From: Georgenia satyanarayanai
Lineage (GTDB): Bacteria > Actinomycetota > Actinomycetes > Actinomycetales > Actinomycetaceae
DNA: 64,000 bases
Reading direction: 5' to 3'
NCBI RefSeq assembly: GCF_900116375.1
Contig: NZ_UETB01000009.1
Coordinates: 62,001-126,000, forward strand
The notes beneath the pieces are model-generated. The model was given only the letters and a program-made list of their open reading frames with translations. It made no database searches and had not been told where the DNA came from. Made by a program: the position numbers and the translations under genes. Each line of letters opens with the position of its first letter. Position 1 is the stretch's first letter. This document shows positions 1 through 8,724 of the stretch, in pieces.

Positions 1-1074
1 CCGGAGGGTCGTCGCCTCGACCACAGTCGTTACGACCGCTGGGTCGCCGGCCTCGGCCCCGCCGAGCTGCGCGGCCTGTACCGCGACATGGTGCTCGCGC
101 GCCGCTTCGACGCCGAGGCCACCGCGCTCCAGCGCCAGGGCGAGCTCAGCCTGTGGCCGCCGAGCCTGGGCCAGGAGGCCGCGCAGGTGGGCTCGGGCCG
201 CGCGATGCGCCCGCGAGACTTCGCCTTCCCCTCCTACCGCGAGCACGCCGTCGCCCACACCCGCGGCATGGACATGCGCGAGCTGCTGCGGGTCTTCCGT
301 GGTGTCGAGCACGGTGGCTGGGACCCGGCGGCCCACAACTTCCACCTCTACACCTTCGTCATCGGCTCCCACACGCTCCACGCCACCGGCTACGCCATGG
401 GGGCGCAGCGCGACGGCGACGTCGGCACCGGCGACCCCGAGCGGGACCGCGCCGTCGTCGTCTACTTCGGTGACGGCGCCACCTCCCAGGGGGACGTCCA
501 CGAGGCCATGGTCTTCGCGGCGGTGACCCAGGCGCCGGTCGTCTTCGTGTGCCAGAACAACCAGTGGGCGATCTCGGTGCCCGCCAGCGGCCAGACCACC
601 GTCCCGCTCGCCCGTCGCGGCACGGGCGTCGGCATCCCCTCGGTGCGCGTCGACGGCAACGACGTCCTCGCCAGCTACGCGGTCACCGCCGAGGCGCTCG
701 ACCGTGCCCGCAGCGGCGGGGGTCCCACCCTCATCGAGGCCTACACCTACCGGATGGGCGCGCACACGACCGCCGACGACCCCACCCGCTACCGCACGAG
801 CGCGGAGGAGGACTACTGGCGCGAGCGTGACCCGATCGCCCGTCTGCGCACCTATCTCACCGACCAGGGCCACGCCGACGACGACTTCCTCGCCGAGGTG
901 ACGGCCGCCGCGGACGAGCTCGGCGAGTCGACCCGCGAGTACTGCCGGGCCCTCACGCCGGTCGGTCCGGAGGCGATGTTCGACCACGTCTACGGCGCCG
1001 CCCACGCCCAGGTCGAGGCCGAGCGCGCCTGGTTCACCGACTACCAGCAGTCCTTCGCGGAGGCCGACCGATGA
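1..1074 (+). CDS. 2-oxoacid dehydrogenase E1 alpha subunit, 5' end cut by window edge
   Basis: Thiamine-diphosphate-dependent decarboxylase alpha subunit of a pyruvate or branched-chain 2-oxoacid dehydrogenase complex. The reading frame is open through base 1, so the true start lies upstream. The TPP/Mg motif GDGATSQGD is present about 30 residues before QNNQWAIS, as in the heterotetrameric E1 family, and the phosphorylation-loop-type YRMGAHTTADDP follows. Its stop overlaps the E1 beta start by 4 bp (ATGA) and E2 follows, so the three form one operon. Actinobacteria normally use a homodimeric AceE for pyruvate, so a branched-chain (bkd) role is the better inference. Substrate cannot be read from sequence. 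No E3 gene follows. Confidence 0.93.
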   Translation, partial: PEGRRLDHSRYDRWVAGLGPAELRGLYRDMVLARRFDAEATALQRQGELSLWPPSLGQEAAQVGSGRAMRPRDFAFPSYREHAVAHTRGMDMRELLRVFRGVEHGGWDPAAHNFHLYTFVIGSHTLHATGYAMGAQRDGDVGTGDPERDRAVVVYFGDGATSQGDVHEAMVFAAVTQAPVVFVCQNNQWAISVPASGQTTVPLARRGTGVGIPSVRVDGNDVLASYAVTAEALDRARSGGGPTLIEAYTYRMGAHTTADDPTRYRTSAEEDYWRERDPIARLRTYLTDQGHADDDFLAEVTAAADELGESTREYCRALTPVGPEAMFDHVYGAAHAQVEAERAWFTDYQQSFAEADR

Positions 1075-2087
1075 CGGCGACGACCACCGCCACCTCCCTC
1101 CCGCTCGCCAAGGCCGTCAACGCCGGGCTGCGCGCGGCCATGCGGCGCGACTCGACGGTCCTCCTCATGGGCGAGGACATCGGCGCCCTGGGTGGGGTGT
1201 TCCGGGTGACCGACGGCCTGCAGGCCGAGTTCGGCTCCCAGCGCGTCGTCGACACGCCCCTGGCAGAGTCCGGGATCATCGGCACCGCGATCGGCCTGGC
1301 GATGGCCGGCTACCGGCCCGTGTGCGAGATCCAGTTCGACGGCTTCATCTTCCCCGGCTTCGACCAGATCACCACCCAGCTGGCCAAGCTCCGCTACCGC
1401 TCCGGTGGCCGGGTCGAGGTGCCGGTCGTCATCCGGGTGCCCTACGGCGGCGGGATCGGCTCCATCGAGCACCACAGCGAGTCGCCGGAGGCGCTCTTCG
1501 CGCACACCCCGGGCCTGCGCGTGGTGTCGCCCGCCACGAGCAGCGACGCGTTCACGATGATCCAGCAGGCGATCGCCTCGCCCGACCCGGTCCTCTTCTT
1601 CGAGCCCAAGGCTCGGTACTGGGACCGCGAGGACGTCGACGTCGAGGCGCCCGTGGACCTCAGCGAGGCCGGCGTCACGACCGGCCTCCACGGCGCCCGG
1701 GTCGTGCGCGCCGGACGCGACGCGACGCTCGTGGGCTACGGCCCCACCGTCAAGACCCTGCTCCGGGCCGCGGAGGTCGCCGCGACCGACGGGCAGGAGC
1801 TCGAGGTCCTCGACCTGCGCTCCCTGTCCCCGCTCGACGTCACCACCGTCGCCGACTCGGTGCGTCGCACCGGTCGCCTCGTCGTCGCCCACGAGGCCAC
1901 GACCTTCCTCGGCCCCGGCGCCGAGCTGGCCGCCCGTGTCACCGAGGAGTGCTTCTACAGCCTCCAGGCGCCGGTCCTGCGCGTCGGCGGCTTCCACACG
2001 CCCTACCCGGCCTCCGCGCACGAGGAGGAGTACCTCCCGGGTCTCGACCGGGTGCTCGACGCCGTCGACCGCGCCATGGCGTACTAG
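1071..2087 (+). CDS. 2-oxoacid dehydrogenase E1 beta subunit
   Basis: A 338-residue transketolase-like beta subunit that pairs with the upstream E1 alpha to bind TPP and decarboxylate a 2-oxoacid. The N-terminal pyrimidine-binding domain carries the signature MGEDIGALGGVF (about residues 33-44) and QFDGFIFPGFDQ. The C-terminal transketolase domain carries VGYGPTVKT and SLSPLD. Length fits the family (about 325-340). The start is the ATG overlapping the E1 alpha stop (ATGA). The next gene begins 8 bp after the stop behind a strong Shine-Dalgarno. Known for the family: E1 alpha2beta2 passes the acyl group to lipoyl-E2. Branched-chain versus pyruvate specificity is not resolved. Confidence 0.94.
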   Translation: MTATTTATSLPLAKAVNAGLRAAMRRDSTVLLMGEDIGALGGVFRVTDGLQAEFGSQRVVDTPLAESGIIGTAIGLAMAGYRPVCEIQFDGFIFPGFDQITTQLAKLRYRSGGRVEVPVVIRVPYGGGIGSIEHHSESPEALFAHTPGLRVVSPATSSDAFTMIQQAIASPDPVLFFEPKARYWDREDVDVEAPVDLSEAGVTTGLHGARVVRAGRDATLVGYGPTVKTLLRAAEVAATDGQELEVLDLRSLSPLDVTTVADSVRRTGRLVVAHEATTFLGPGAELAARVTEECFYSLQAPVLRVGGFHTPYPASAHEEEYLPGLDRVLDAVDRAMAY

Positions 2088-2095
2088 GAGGACCC

Positions 2096-3475
2096 GTGCC
2101 GAGCTACCAGCAGTTCAAGCTTCCCGACGTCGGTGAGGGCCTGACCGAGGCCGACGTCGCCGAGTGGCGCGTCGCCGTGGGTGACACGGTCGAGGTCAAC
2201 CAGACGATCGTCGAGATCGAGACGGCCAAGTCCCTCGTCGAGCTGCCCGTCCCCTGGGCGGGGGTCGTCACCGAGCTCCTCGTCCGGGAGGGCGAGACGG
2301 TCCCGGTGGGCACACCGATCGTCGTCATCGACGTCGACCCGGGCGGTCCGGCCGCCGACGACGGCGCCCCCGCCGCGGCCTCGACGAGCGGTGACGTCCT
2401 CGTGGGCTCGGGGACGAAGGAGGGCTCCACCGCCCGCCGTCGGCGCCGCTCCGCCCCCGTCGCCGGCGCGGCGGCCGCCCAGGACGAGTCGGCCGCCCCC
2501 GGCGTGCCCGCCACCCCGGCGGCCCCCGCGGAGCGACGCGCGGACACGCCGGCCCGCGCGGGCGTCTCGCCCGCCGTGCTGGCCAAGCCGCCGGTGCGCA
2601 AGCTCGCCAAGGACCTCGGCGTCGACCTCACCGCCGTCGCGGCAACCGGACCTGGCGGGATCGTCACCCGCGAGGACGTCCTCGCCCACGCCAAGCGGTT
2701 CGAGGCGGAGGAGCTGGCCACCTACCCGGGTGACGACAAGCCGTGGCTGGCCGACGGCGTCGTCTCCGCCAACGGGCGCCAGACCCGTGTCCCGGTGCGC
2801 TCGGTGCGCCGCCGGACCGCCGAGGCGATGGTCAACTCCGCCTTCACCGCCCCGCACGTCACGGTCTTCCAGACCGTCGACGTCACCCGCTCGATGAAGC
2901 TCGTCGCGCGGCTCAAGGAGGACCGCGCCTTCGGCGACGTCCGCGTCACCCCGCTCCTCCTCGCCGCCAAGGCGCTGCTCCTCGCCGTGCGCCGCCACCC
3001 GGAGATCAACGCCTCCTGGGACGACGAGGCCCAGGAGATCGTCTACAAGCACTACATCAACCTCGGGATCGCGGCGGCCACACCCCGCGGGCTGGTCGTG
3101 CCCAACATCAAGGACGCCCACCGGCTGGACCTGCACGAGCTCGCGGGCGCGATCGCCGGGCTCACCGCCACCGCGCGCGCCGGCCGCACGACGCCGCGGG
3201 ACATGACCGACGGCACCGTGACGATCACGAACGTCGGGGTCTTCGGGATCGACACCGGCACCCCGATCCTCAACCCGGGGGAGTCGGCGATCCTCGCGTT
3301 CGGCGCGATCCGCAAGCAGCCGTGGGTGCACAAGGGGAAGGTCAAGCCCCGCTGGGTCACCCAGCTCGCGCTGTCCTTCGACCACCGACTCGTCGACGGC
3401 GAGCTCGGGGCACGGGTGCTGGCGGACGTGGCCCGGGTGCTCGAGAACCCCGACATGGGCCTCGTCTGGAGCTAG
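2096..3475 (+). CDS. dihydrolipoamide acyltransferase (E2) with one lipoyl domain
   Basis: Acyltransferase core of the complex encoded by the two genes before it, 459 residues. An N-terminal lipoyl domain has the lipoylation lysine K45 in ETAKS. An Ala/Pro-rich linker follows, then a peripheral subunit-binding domain at about 160-200 (PVRKLAKDLG, TGPGGIVTREDV), and the catalytic domain ends with the SFDHRLVDG motif (H430, D434). The GTG at 2096 is chosen because AGGAGGA lies just upstream; the frame stays open further upstream, but inside E1 beta. A single lipoyl domain and the ETAK variant are common in actinobacterial BkdC-type E2s. No E3 follows, so lipoamide dehydrogenase must come from another locus. 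Confidence 0.94.
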   Translation: MPSYQQFKLPDVGEGLTEADVAEWRVAVGDTVEVNQTIVEIETAKSLVELPVPWAGVVTELLVREGETVPVGTPIVVIDVDPGGPAADDGAPAAASTSGDVLVGSGTKEGSTARRRRRSAPVAGAAAAQDESAAPGVPATPAAPAERRADTPARAGVSPAVLAKPPVRKLAKDLGVDLTAVAATGPGGIVTREDVLAHAKRFEAEELATYPGDDKPWLADGVVSANGRQTRVPVRSVRRRTAEAMVNSAFTAPHVTVFQTVDVTRSMKLVARLKEDRAFGDVRVTPLLLAAKALLLAVRRHPEINASWDDEAQEIVYKHYINLGIAAATPRGLVVPNIKDAHRLDLHELAGAIAGLTATARAGRTTPRDMTDGTVTITNVGVFGIDTGTPILNPGESAILAFGAIRKQPWVHKGKVKPRWVTQLALSFDHRLVDGELGARVLADVARVLENPDMGLVWS

Positions 3476-3494
3476 ACGGTCCGCGCGAGAGACG

Positions 3495-4682
3495 CTAGGC
3501 GGGGAGGAGCTCCCTGCCGCCCCCCGGCGACCACTGGATCTTGAGAAGGGTGGCGTCGTCCTGGAGACGTCCGCGCTGGTGGTCCAGGACGTCGCGGAGC
3601 ACCAGCCGCAGCGTCTCGGGCGGCGGCGTGGCGACGGAGTCGTGCTGCTCGATGAGGTCGATGAGCCGCTGGAGGCCGAAGAACACCCCGGCGTCGTCGC
3701 GGGCCTCGGTGATGCCGTCGGTGAAGAGGACCACCTGGTCGCCGGGGCGCAGCTGCACCCTTCCGGCGGTCGCCTCCTGCCCGCCGAGCCCGAACAGGGG
3801 GCGGCCGGAGTGGTCGAGCACCTCCAGCACCTTTCCGTCGCGCAGCAGCAGCGGGTGGGGATGGCCGGCGTTGAGGTAGTGGAGCACCCCGGTGGCGGTG
3901 TCGAGCCGGGCGAGCACGCCGGTGGCGTACCCGGCCGAGTCGGTCTGCTCGGCGAGGACCCGGTCGATCTCGCGGGCGCAGTCGCCGAGGTCGGCCCCGC
4001 GCCGTCGCTGGTTGCGGTAGGTGGCGAGCACCACCGAGGTGAGGAGCCCGGAGGTGAGGTCGTGACCGGCGCCGTCGAAGAGGGCGAGGTCGACGCACGT
4101 GCCGTGGACCGCGTAGTCGAAGGCGTCCCCGGCCACGCGCTCGCTGGGCTCGAGGAGACCGGTGATGACGACGTCGTCCGAGGCGTAGGTCAGCGGCGGC
4201 AGCAGGTTCCACAGCAGCTCGGCCTCGACGGTGCGGCTCGCGCCGCCGCGGGTCCGGGTGATGTTGTCGCCGTAGGGTGTCATGACAGCCACGAGGTGAC
4301 CGATGAGCAGGGACGCCCACCGCAGCGTGGCGGTGTGGTCGGCCGGCCGCCGGCCGCCGGGCTGCCGGACGGCGGTGAGCGTCCCGAGCCGCTCCACGCC
4401 GTCGAGCAGCGGCACCCAGGAGGTGTCGCCGTCGTGGACCGGCCGCATGGTGCGGAAGGCCTGCCCGGCAGGGGTGTCGAGACCGAGCTCCTCCCTCCCG
4501 TCGCCGAGCGGGACCAGCCACCGCTGGTCGAAGGTCACGAGGTGGGCGCTGAGGTCCCAGCCGAGCATCCGCCCCGCGTCGGCGACGACGGCGGCGAGCT
4601 GGTCGGGCGTGGCGCGGTGCGACCCGTCCAGGAGCGTGGTCAGGAAGGCCAGCACTGCCTTGTCCGGGTCGTCGTGGTTCAC
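3495..4682 (-). CDS. PP2C-type (SpoIIE-like) serine phosphatase
   Basis: A 395-residue protein with a divergent N-terminal sensory region (about 1-150, GAF-like in length and position) and a C-terminal SpoIIE/RsbU phosphatase domain. Visible catalytic features are the metal-binding GDAFDY near residue 184, FDGAGHDL near 204, NAGHPHPLLLRDG and the LFTDGITEARD motif near 320. Such enzymes usually dephosphorylate anti-anti-sigma factors in partner-switching stress pathways; no anti-sigma or STAS partner is encoded nearby, so the target is unknown. No signal peptide or membrane segment is seen, so it should be cytosolic. It converges with the E2 gene, with only 19 bp between the stops. Confidence 0.88.
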   Translation of the reverse strand: MNHDDPDKAVLAFLTTLLDGSHRATPDQLAAVVADAGRMLGWDLSAHLVTFDQRWLVPLGDGREELGLDTPAGQAFRTMRPVHDGDTSWVPLLDGVERLGTLTAVRQPGGRRPADHTATLRWASLLIGHLVAVMTPYGDNITRTRGGASRTVEAELLWNLLPPLTYASDDVVITGLLEPSERVAGDAFDYAVHGTCVDLALFDGAGHDLTSGLLTSVVLATYRNQRRRGADLGDCAREIDRVLAEQTDSAGYATGVLARLDTATGVLHYLNAGHPHPLLLRDGKVLEVLDHSGRPLFGLGGQEATAGRVQLRPGDQVVLFTDGITEARDDAGVFFGLQRLIDLIEQHDSVATPPPETLRLVLRDVLDHQRGRLQDDATLLKIQWSPGGGRELLPA

Positions 4683-4691
4683 GCCCGCAGC

Positions 4692-4728
4692 CTACGCGGC
4701 TCCGGCGCTGGAGGACGGAGCCGCGTAG
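4692..4728 (-). terminator. hairpin downstream of the S9 peptidase gene
   Basis: A perfect 12-bp inverted repeat (CTACGCGGCTCC / GGAGCCGCGTAG) with a 13-nt loop lies between the stop of the minus-strand peptidase gene (4732) and the start of the phosphatase gene (4682). Position and stem strength suggest a terminator; there is no U-tract, as is common in high-GC actinobacteria. Confidence 0.6.
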
Positions 4729-4731
4729 CGC

Positions 4732-6783
4732 TCAGCCGAGCGTGTGGGGCAGGTCTCCCGGCTCCTCGCCGAGCACGTGCTCGGCGAGGAAGGCGAGGTT
4801 GACGTCGTACCAGACCTTGGCGTTCTGCGGGGTGAGGATCCAGTGGTTCTCGTCGGGGAAGTAGAGGAAGCGGTGCGGGCTCGCGCCGTTCTCGTCCGCC
4901 GGCAGCTCGGACGAGGCGAGCAGCTCGTACCAGAGCCGCAGGCCCTCGCCGATCGGCACGCGGTAGTCCTTGTCGCCGTGGATGACGAGCATCGGGGTGC
5001 GGATGTTGCCCACGTGCAGGTGCGGGGAGTTGGCCAGCGCCATCTCCGGGGACATCTCCCGGCCCCAGTACCAGGCGGCGTCCGTCGTCGGCCCGAAGGC
5101 GTCCAGCGCCCACAGGCTCGCGTGGGTGACGACGGCGCGGAAGCGGTCGGTGTGCCCGGCGACCCAGTTGGCCATGTAGCCGCCGAAGGAGCCGCCCATG
5201 GCGGCGGTGCGCGAGGCGTCGATGTCGGCGCGCTCCTCCACCGCGTCGGTGACCGCCATGAGGTCGGTGAAGGGGGCCGCGCCCCAGGCGCCCCAGCCGC
5301 GCTGGACGAAGTCCTGCCCGTAGCCGGTCGACAGGGCCGGGTCCGGCAGCAGCACGGCGAAGCCGCGCGCGACCATGATCCACGGGTTCCACCGCCACGA
5401 CCACGAGTTCCACGAGCCGAGCGGTCCGCCGTGGATCCACAGCAGCAGGGGCGCCGGGGCGTCCGGGCCGGCGCCCTCGGGCAGCGCGAGCCAGGCCCGC
5501 ACCCGCGCGCCGTCCGCGGCGGTGGTCTCCACCTCGGTGAGGGTGCCCGGCAGGGCCGGACGCTCGACTGGCCCAGCCAGCGCCGTCACCTCGACCGGGC
5601 CGGTGAGGTCGGCGAGGTCGATGCGCACGACCTCGGCCGGGTACTCGTACGAGGCGCGCAGCGCGTACGCGGCCGTCCCGTCCGGGGCGACGACGACGTC
5701 GCTGAGCGCGCCCTCGTCGGTGAGCCGGGTGACCGCACCGGTGTCGAGGGCGACGTGGAAGAGGCGCGAGCGGCCGTCGTCGTCGGCGACGACGAGCAGT
5801 CCCGAGGAGTCGGGCAGCCACTGCAGCTGGGCGGGCCACCGGTCCCACTCGCGGGTGAGGGCGCGGGACTGCCCGCCGGTCGCGTCGACGACCTCGACCC
5901 ACATGTGCGGCGCCTGCTCGGCCGTGCTGAGCGCCTCGCGCACGTAGGCGACGAGCCGGCCGTCGGGGCTGACCCGCGGGCCACCGACCTCCGCGTCGGT
6001 GTCGTCGACGAGGACGGTGCGGGCGCCGTCGGCGAGGTCCACGCGGCACAGCTGGGTGCGCACGGCGCCCCGCGCCACGGGCACGTTCCACGTCGTGACG
6101 AGGAAGCTGCCGTCGGCCGCCAGGTCGGTGGACGCCTCGGTGAGCGCGCCGCCCGCGGCGGGGGTGAGGTCGCGCAGGGCGTGGCTCCCGCGGGGCGCGG
6201 CGTCGTCCTCACGCTTCTCGTCGCCTGCCGGCTCGGCGGCGTAGAGGCGGGGGAGGTCCGGGCCGAGGTCGTGGTCCCAGTACCGCACCGGGTAGGCGCT
6301 GTGGAGGATCGCGCTCACCTTGCGCTCGGTGCGCTCCGTGCGCAGGCGGTGGTCCTCGTCGACGTCGCCGGCCGAGGGGAGCGTGTTCGCCACGACGACG
6401 ACGACGGCGGCGCGCGCGGCCGCGCTGACGCCCGAGATCCCGCCGGGGTGGGCGGCGAGCATGCTCGCCTCGCCCCCGGCCGAGGGCAGCGACCAGACGG
6501 CGGGCGTCGCGTCGTCGTCGGTGCCGCGCTTGGCGACGAAGAGGAGGTCGCCGTCGGCGGTGAAGGTCGGCTGGGACTCCCCGCTCGGGCCGTGGGTGAG
6601 GCGGCGGGCGGGGCGCTCGCCCGCCGGGTCCACCTCCCACAGGGCCGGCTGGTAGCGGGTGCGGTCCTCGTTCAGGGCGCTCAGCGTGGTGACGAGCCGC
6701 TGCCCGTCCGGGGAGATCGCCAGCCCGCCGAGGCGGGGCAGGGCGATGTAGTCGTCGAGGTCGTGGAAAGGAGTGTCGCTCAC
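4732..6783 (-). CDS. S9 family prolyl-oligopeptidase / acylaminoacyl-peptidase-like enzyme
   Basis: A 683-residue serine peptidase of the prolyl oligopeptidase clan. The N-terminal two thirds read as a WD40-like beta-propeller (repeated SPDG, WLPDSSGLL, VAPDGT elements). The C-terminal third is an alpha/beta hydrolase with WIHGGPLGSW, the nucleophile elbow GGSFGGYMANW (S532), and Asp (VIHGDKDYRVP) and His (PDENHWIL) positions completing the triad. No signal peptide is visible, so it is probably cytosolic. It likely releases residues from peptides or acyl-peptides; exact specificity is not deducible. Monocistronic by context, with a hairpin on each side. Confidence 0.9.
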   Translation of the reverse strand: MSDTPFHDLDDYIALPRLGGLAISPDGQRLVTTLSALNEDRTRYQPALWEVDPAGERPARRLTHGPSGESQPTFTADGDLLFVAKRGTDDDATPAVWSLPSAGGEASMLAAHPGGISGVSAAARAAVVVVVANTLPSAGDVDEDHRLRTERTERKVSAILHSAYPVRYWDHDLGPDLPRLYAAEPAGDEKREDDAAPRGSHALRDLTPAAGGALTEASTDLAADGSFLVTTWNVPVARGAVRTQLCRVDLADGARTVLVDDTDAEVGGPRVSPDGRLVAYVREALSTAEQAPHMWVEVVDATGGQSRALTREWDRWPAQLQWLPDSSGLLVVADDDGRSRLFHVALDTGAVTRLTDEGALSDVVVAPDGTAAYALRASYEYPAEVVRIDLADLTGPVEVTALAGPVERPALPGTLTEVETTAADGARVRAWLALPEGAGPDAPAPLLLWIHGGPLGSWNSWSWRWNPWIMVARGFAVLLPDPALSTGYGQDFVQRGWGAWGAAPFTDLMAVTDAVEERADIDASRTAAMGGSFGGYMANWVAGHTDRFRAVVTHASLWALDAFGPTTDAAWYWGREMSPEMALANSPHLHVGNIRTPMLVIHGDKDYRVPIGEGLRLWYELLASSELPADENGASPHRFLYFPDENHWILTPQNAKVWYDVNLAFLAEHVLGEEPGDLPHTLG

Positions 6784-6841
6784 GGACCTGTCCTATCACG
6801 TGACCCGTGCCACCCCGCCCGCGTCCCGTCCCCCTCCCCCG

Positions 6842-6909
6842 CGAGTACGCACCTACGGTCACGGGCGCGCGGGTGCCGGCCGTCCGAGGTGACCGGATGT
6901 GCGTACTCG
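6842..6909. terminator. long intergenic palindrome between dehydrogenase and peptidase genes
   Basis: A 21-nt arm at 6842-6862 and its complement at 6889-6909 match at 19 of 21 positions (core CGAGTACGCAC ... GTGCGTACTCG) with a 26-nt loop. It lies after the stop of the minus-strand MDR gene (6918) and before the peptidase gene, so a terminator role is plausible. The length and near-perfect symmetry also resemble dispersed intergenic palindromes. Confidence 0.55.
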
Positions 6910-6917
6910 GCTGGGGG

Positions 6918-7931
6918 TCAGTCGTGCCAGAGGGTGACGAGGACCTTGCCGGACTCCTGCGAGTCGCGGGCGACGGCGAAGGCCTCGACCGCCCGCTCGG
7001 CGGGCAGCTCGTGGGTGACGACCTGCTCGATGCCCGGCTGCGCGTCCAGCAGCGCGACCGCCGCGTCGATCTCGTCGCTGAACCGGAAGGAGCCGTGGAC
7101 GGTGAGCTCCTTGGAGATGACGGGGGCGAGGTTGAGGCCCGTGGGCTCGTCCGGCACCATCCCGAGCTGGACGTGGACCCCGGCCCGCCGGGCCGCGCGG
7201 AAGGCGGTGTTGATCGACGCGGGCACGCCGGAGCACTCGAGGACGACGTCGTAGGTCTCGGCCGGGACGTCCTCGCGAGTCACGTCGATGGTGGCGTGCA
7301 CGCCGAGGGCGCGGGCGCGCTCGAGCGGCCCGGGCAGCACGTCGGTGGCCGTGACCTCGGCGGCGCCCCCGGCGAGGGCGGCCGCGGCGGTGAGCAGCCC
7401 GATGGGCCCGGCGCCGGTGACCAGCACGCGCCGTCCCTCGACCCCGCCGGCCAGGGCGACGCCGTGCATCCCGACGGCGAGCGGTTCGGCGAGGGCGGCG
7501 CGTCGCAGCGGCAGCGAGGCGGGCAGCACCCGCACCATCGAGCGGTCGACGAGGAGGTACTCACTCATCCCACCCTGGGTGTGCGGCCAGGTGGAGGCGC
7601 TGCCGAGGTAGGCCCCGCCCGGCCACAGGTGCGGGCGGTCCTCGACGCCGGGACGCACCACGCCGAAGGTGGCGGGGTGGACGGTCACCGGCGTGCCGGC
7701 GGGGAGCTCGCCGGAGGGGTCGAGGTCCACCGTCCCGGACACCTCGTGGCCCGGCACGAGCGGCTCGCGCACGACGAAGGCCCCGTTCGCGCCGTCGTCG
7801 TAGTAGTGGAGGTCCGATCCGCAGATGCCGGCGTAGGCCATCCGGAGCCGGACCTGACCGTGCCCGGGCTCGGGCGTGGGGACCTCGACGAGCTTGAGGT
7901 CCTCCTTGCCCCTGATGACGATCGCGCGCAC
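6918..7931 (-). CDS. MDR-family L-idonate 5-dehydrogenase-like enzyme
   Basis: A 337-residue medium-chain dehydrogenase/reductase. Catalytic-zinc ligands are present in GICGSDLHYYDDG (Cys) and PGHEVSG (His, Glu), and the NAD(P) fold in VTGAGPIGLL. The usual four-cysteine structural-zinc lobe is absent: the equivalent stretch (HPATFGVV to YLGSAS) has no cysteine. That recalls a subgroup of L-idonate dehydrogenases. The GTG at 7931 follows AGGAGGAGG, which decides the start. It is the last gene of a GntP-SDR-MDR set (11 bp after the SDR stop), suggesting oxidation of L-idonate or a related polyol/sugar acid to 5-ketogluconate. Substrate is inferred from the family and neighbours. Confidence 0.82.
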   Translation of the reverse strand: MRAIVIRGKEDLKLVEVPTPEPGHGQVRLRMAYAGICGSDLHYYDDGANGAFVVREPLVPGHEVSGTVDLDPSGELPAGTPVTVHPATFGVVRPGVEDRPHLWPGGAYLGSASTWPHTQGGMSEYLLVDRSMVRVLPASLPLRRAALAEPLAVGMHGVALAGGVEGRRVLVTGAGPIGLLTAAAALAGGAAEVTATDVLPGPLERARALGVHATIDVTREDVPAETYDVVLECSGVPASINTAFRAARRAGVHVQLGMVPDEPTGLNLAPVISKELTVHGSFRFSDEIDAAVALLDAQPGIEQVVTHELPAERAVEAFAVARDSQESGKVLVTLWHD

Positions 7932-7942
7932 GAGGCCTCCTC

Positions 7943-8716
7943 CTAGACGACGGCGGTCATGCCGCCGTCGACGAAGACGTTCTGCCCCGAGACGAAGCTC
8001 GCGGCGTCCGAGCACAGGTAGACGAGGGTGCCGACGAGCTCCTCGACGCGGCCCCAGCGGCGGGCCGGCGTGCGGTCCACGACCCAGCGGGTGAAGTCCT
8101 CGTCCTCGACGAGCGCCCGGTTCATCTCCGTGGCGAAGTAGCCGGGGGAGATCGCGTTGACCTGGATGTTGAAGCGGGCGAGGTCGGCCGCCATGCCCTT
8201 GGTCAGCATGACGAGCCCGCCCTTCGTCGCCGAGTAGGGCGCGATGGTCTGCCGGGCGAGCTGGGACTGGACCGAGGCGATGTTGACCACCTTGCCCGAC
8301 CCGCGCTCGGCCATCCCCCGGGCGATCTGCTGGGAGACGTAGAACGCGCTGCTGAGGTTGGCCGCCACGACGTCGTCCCAGTCACCCGGGTCGAAATCGT
8401 TGAACGGTGCGCGGCGCTGGATGCCGGCGTTGTTGACGAGGACGTCGGGCACGCCGTGCTCGGCGAGAAGCGTCGCGACGCCCTCCCGCACGGCCGCGGC
8501 GTCCGTGACGTCGAAGCTCACGGCCGGCACCTGCGCGCCGTCCCCGGCCGCGGCGACCTGCTCGCGGGCGCGGGCGAGCGCCTCACGGTCGCGTCCGTGC
8601 AGGACCACCCGGGCGCCGTGCTGAGCCAGGCCGGTGGCCAGCGCGAGTCCCAGGCCGCGGGAGGAGCCGGTGACGAGCGCGAGCCGGCCGGTGAGGTCGA
8701 ACAGGGTGCTGGTCAT
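7943..8716 (-). CDS. SDR oxidoreductase, gluconate 5-dehydrogenase-like
   Basis: A 257-residue classical short-chain dehydrogenase. It shows the cofactor motif TGSSRGLG, the NNAG motif, the catalytic Ser in NIASVQS, YSATKGG (Tyr-x3-Lys) and a C-terminal SGQNVFVDGG. The family member IdnO/Gno interconverts 5-keto-D-gluconate and D-gluconate, which fits the neighbouring idonate-type MDR and gluconate permease. The ATG at 8716 is used because similarity begins at LFDLTGR; the frame continues upstream only inside the permease gene. The permease gene ends 8 bp before this start. No gluconate kinase or GntR-type regulator is adjacent. Confidence 0.85.
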   Translation of the reverse strand: MTSTLFDLTGRLALVTGSSRGLGLALATGLAQHGARVVLHGRDREALARAREQVAAAGDGAQVPAVSFDVTDAAAVREGVATLLAEHGVPDVLVNNAGIQRRAPFNDFDPGDWDDVVAANLSSAFYVSQQIARGMAERGSGKVVNIASVQSQLARQTIAPYSATKGGLVMLTKGMAADLARFNIQVNAISPGYFATEMNRALVEDEDFTRWVVDRTPARRWGRVEELVGTLVYLCSDAASFVSGQNVFVDGGMTAVV

Positions 8717-8724
8717 GCCCGCCC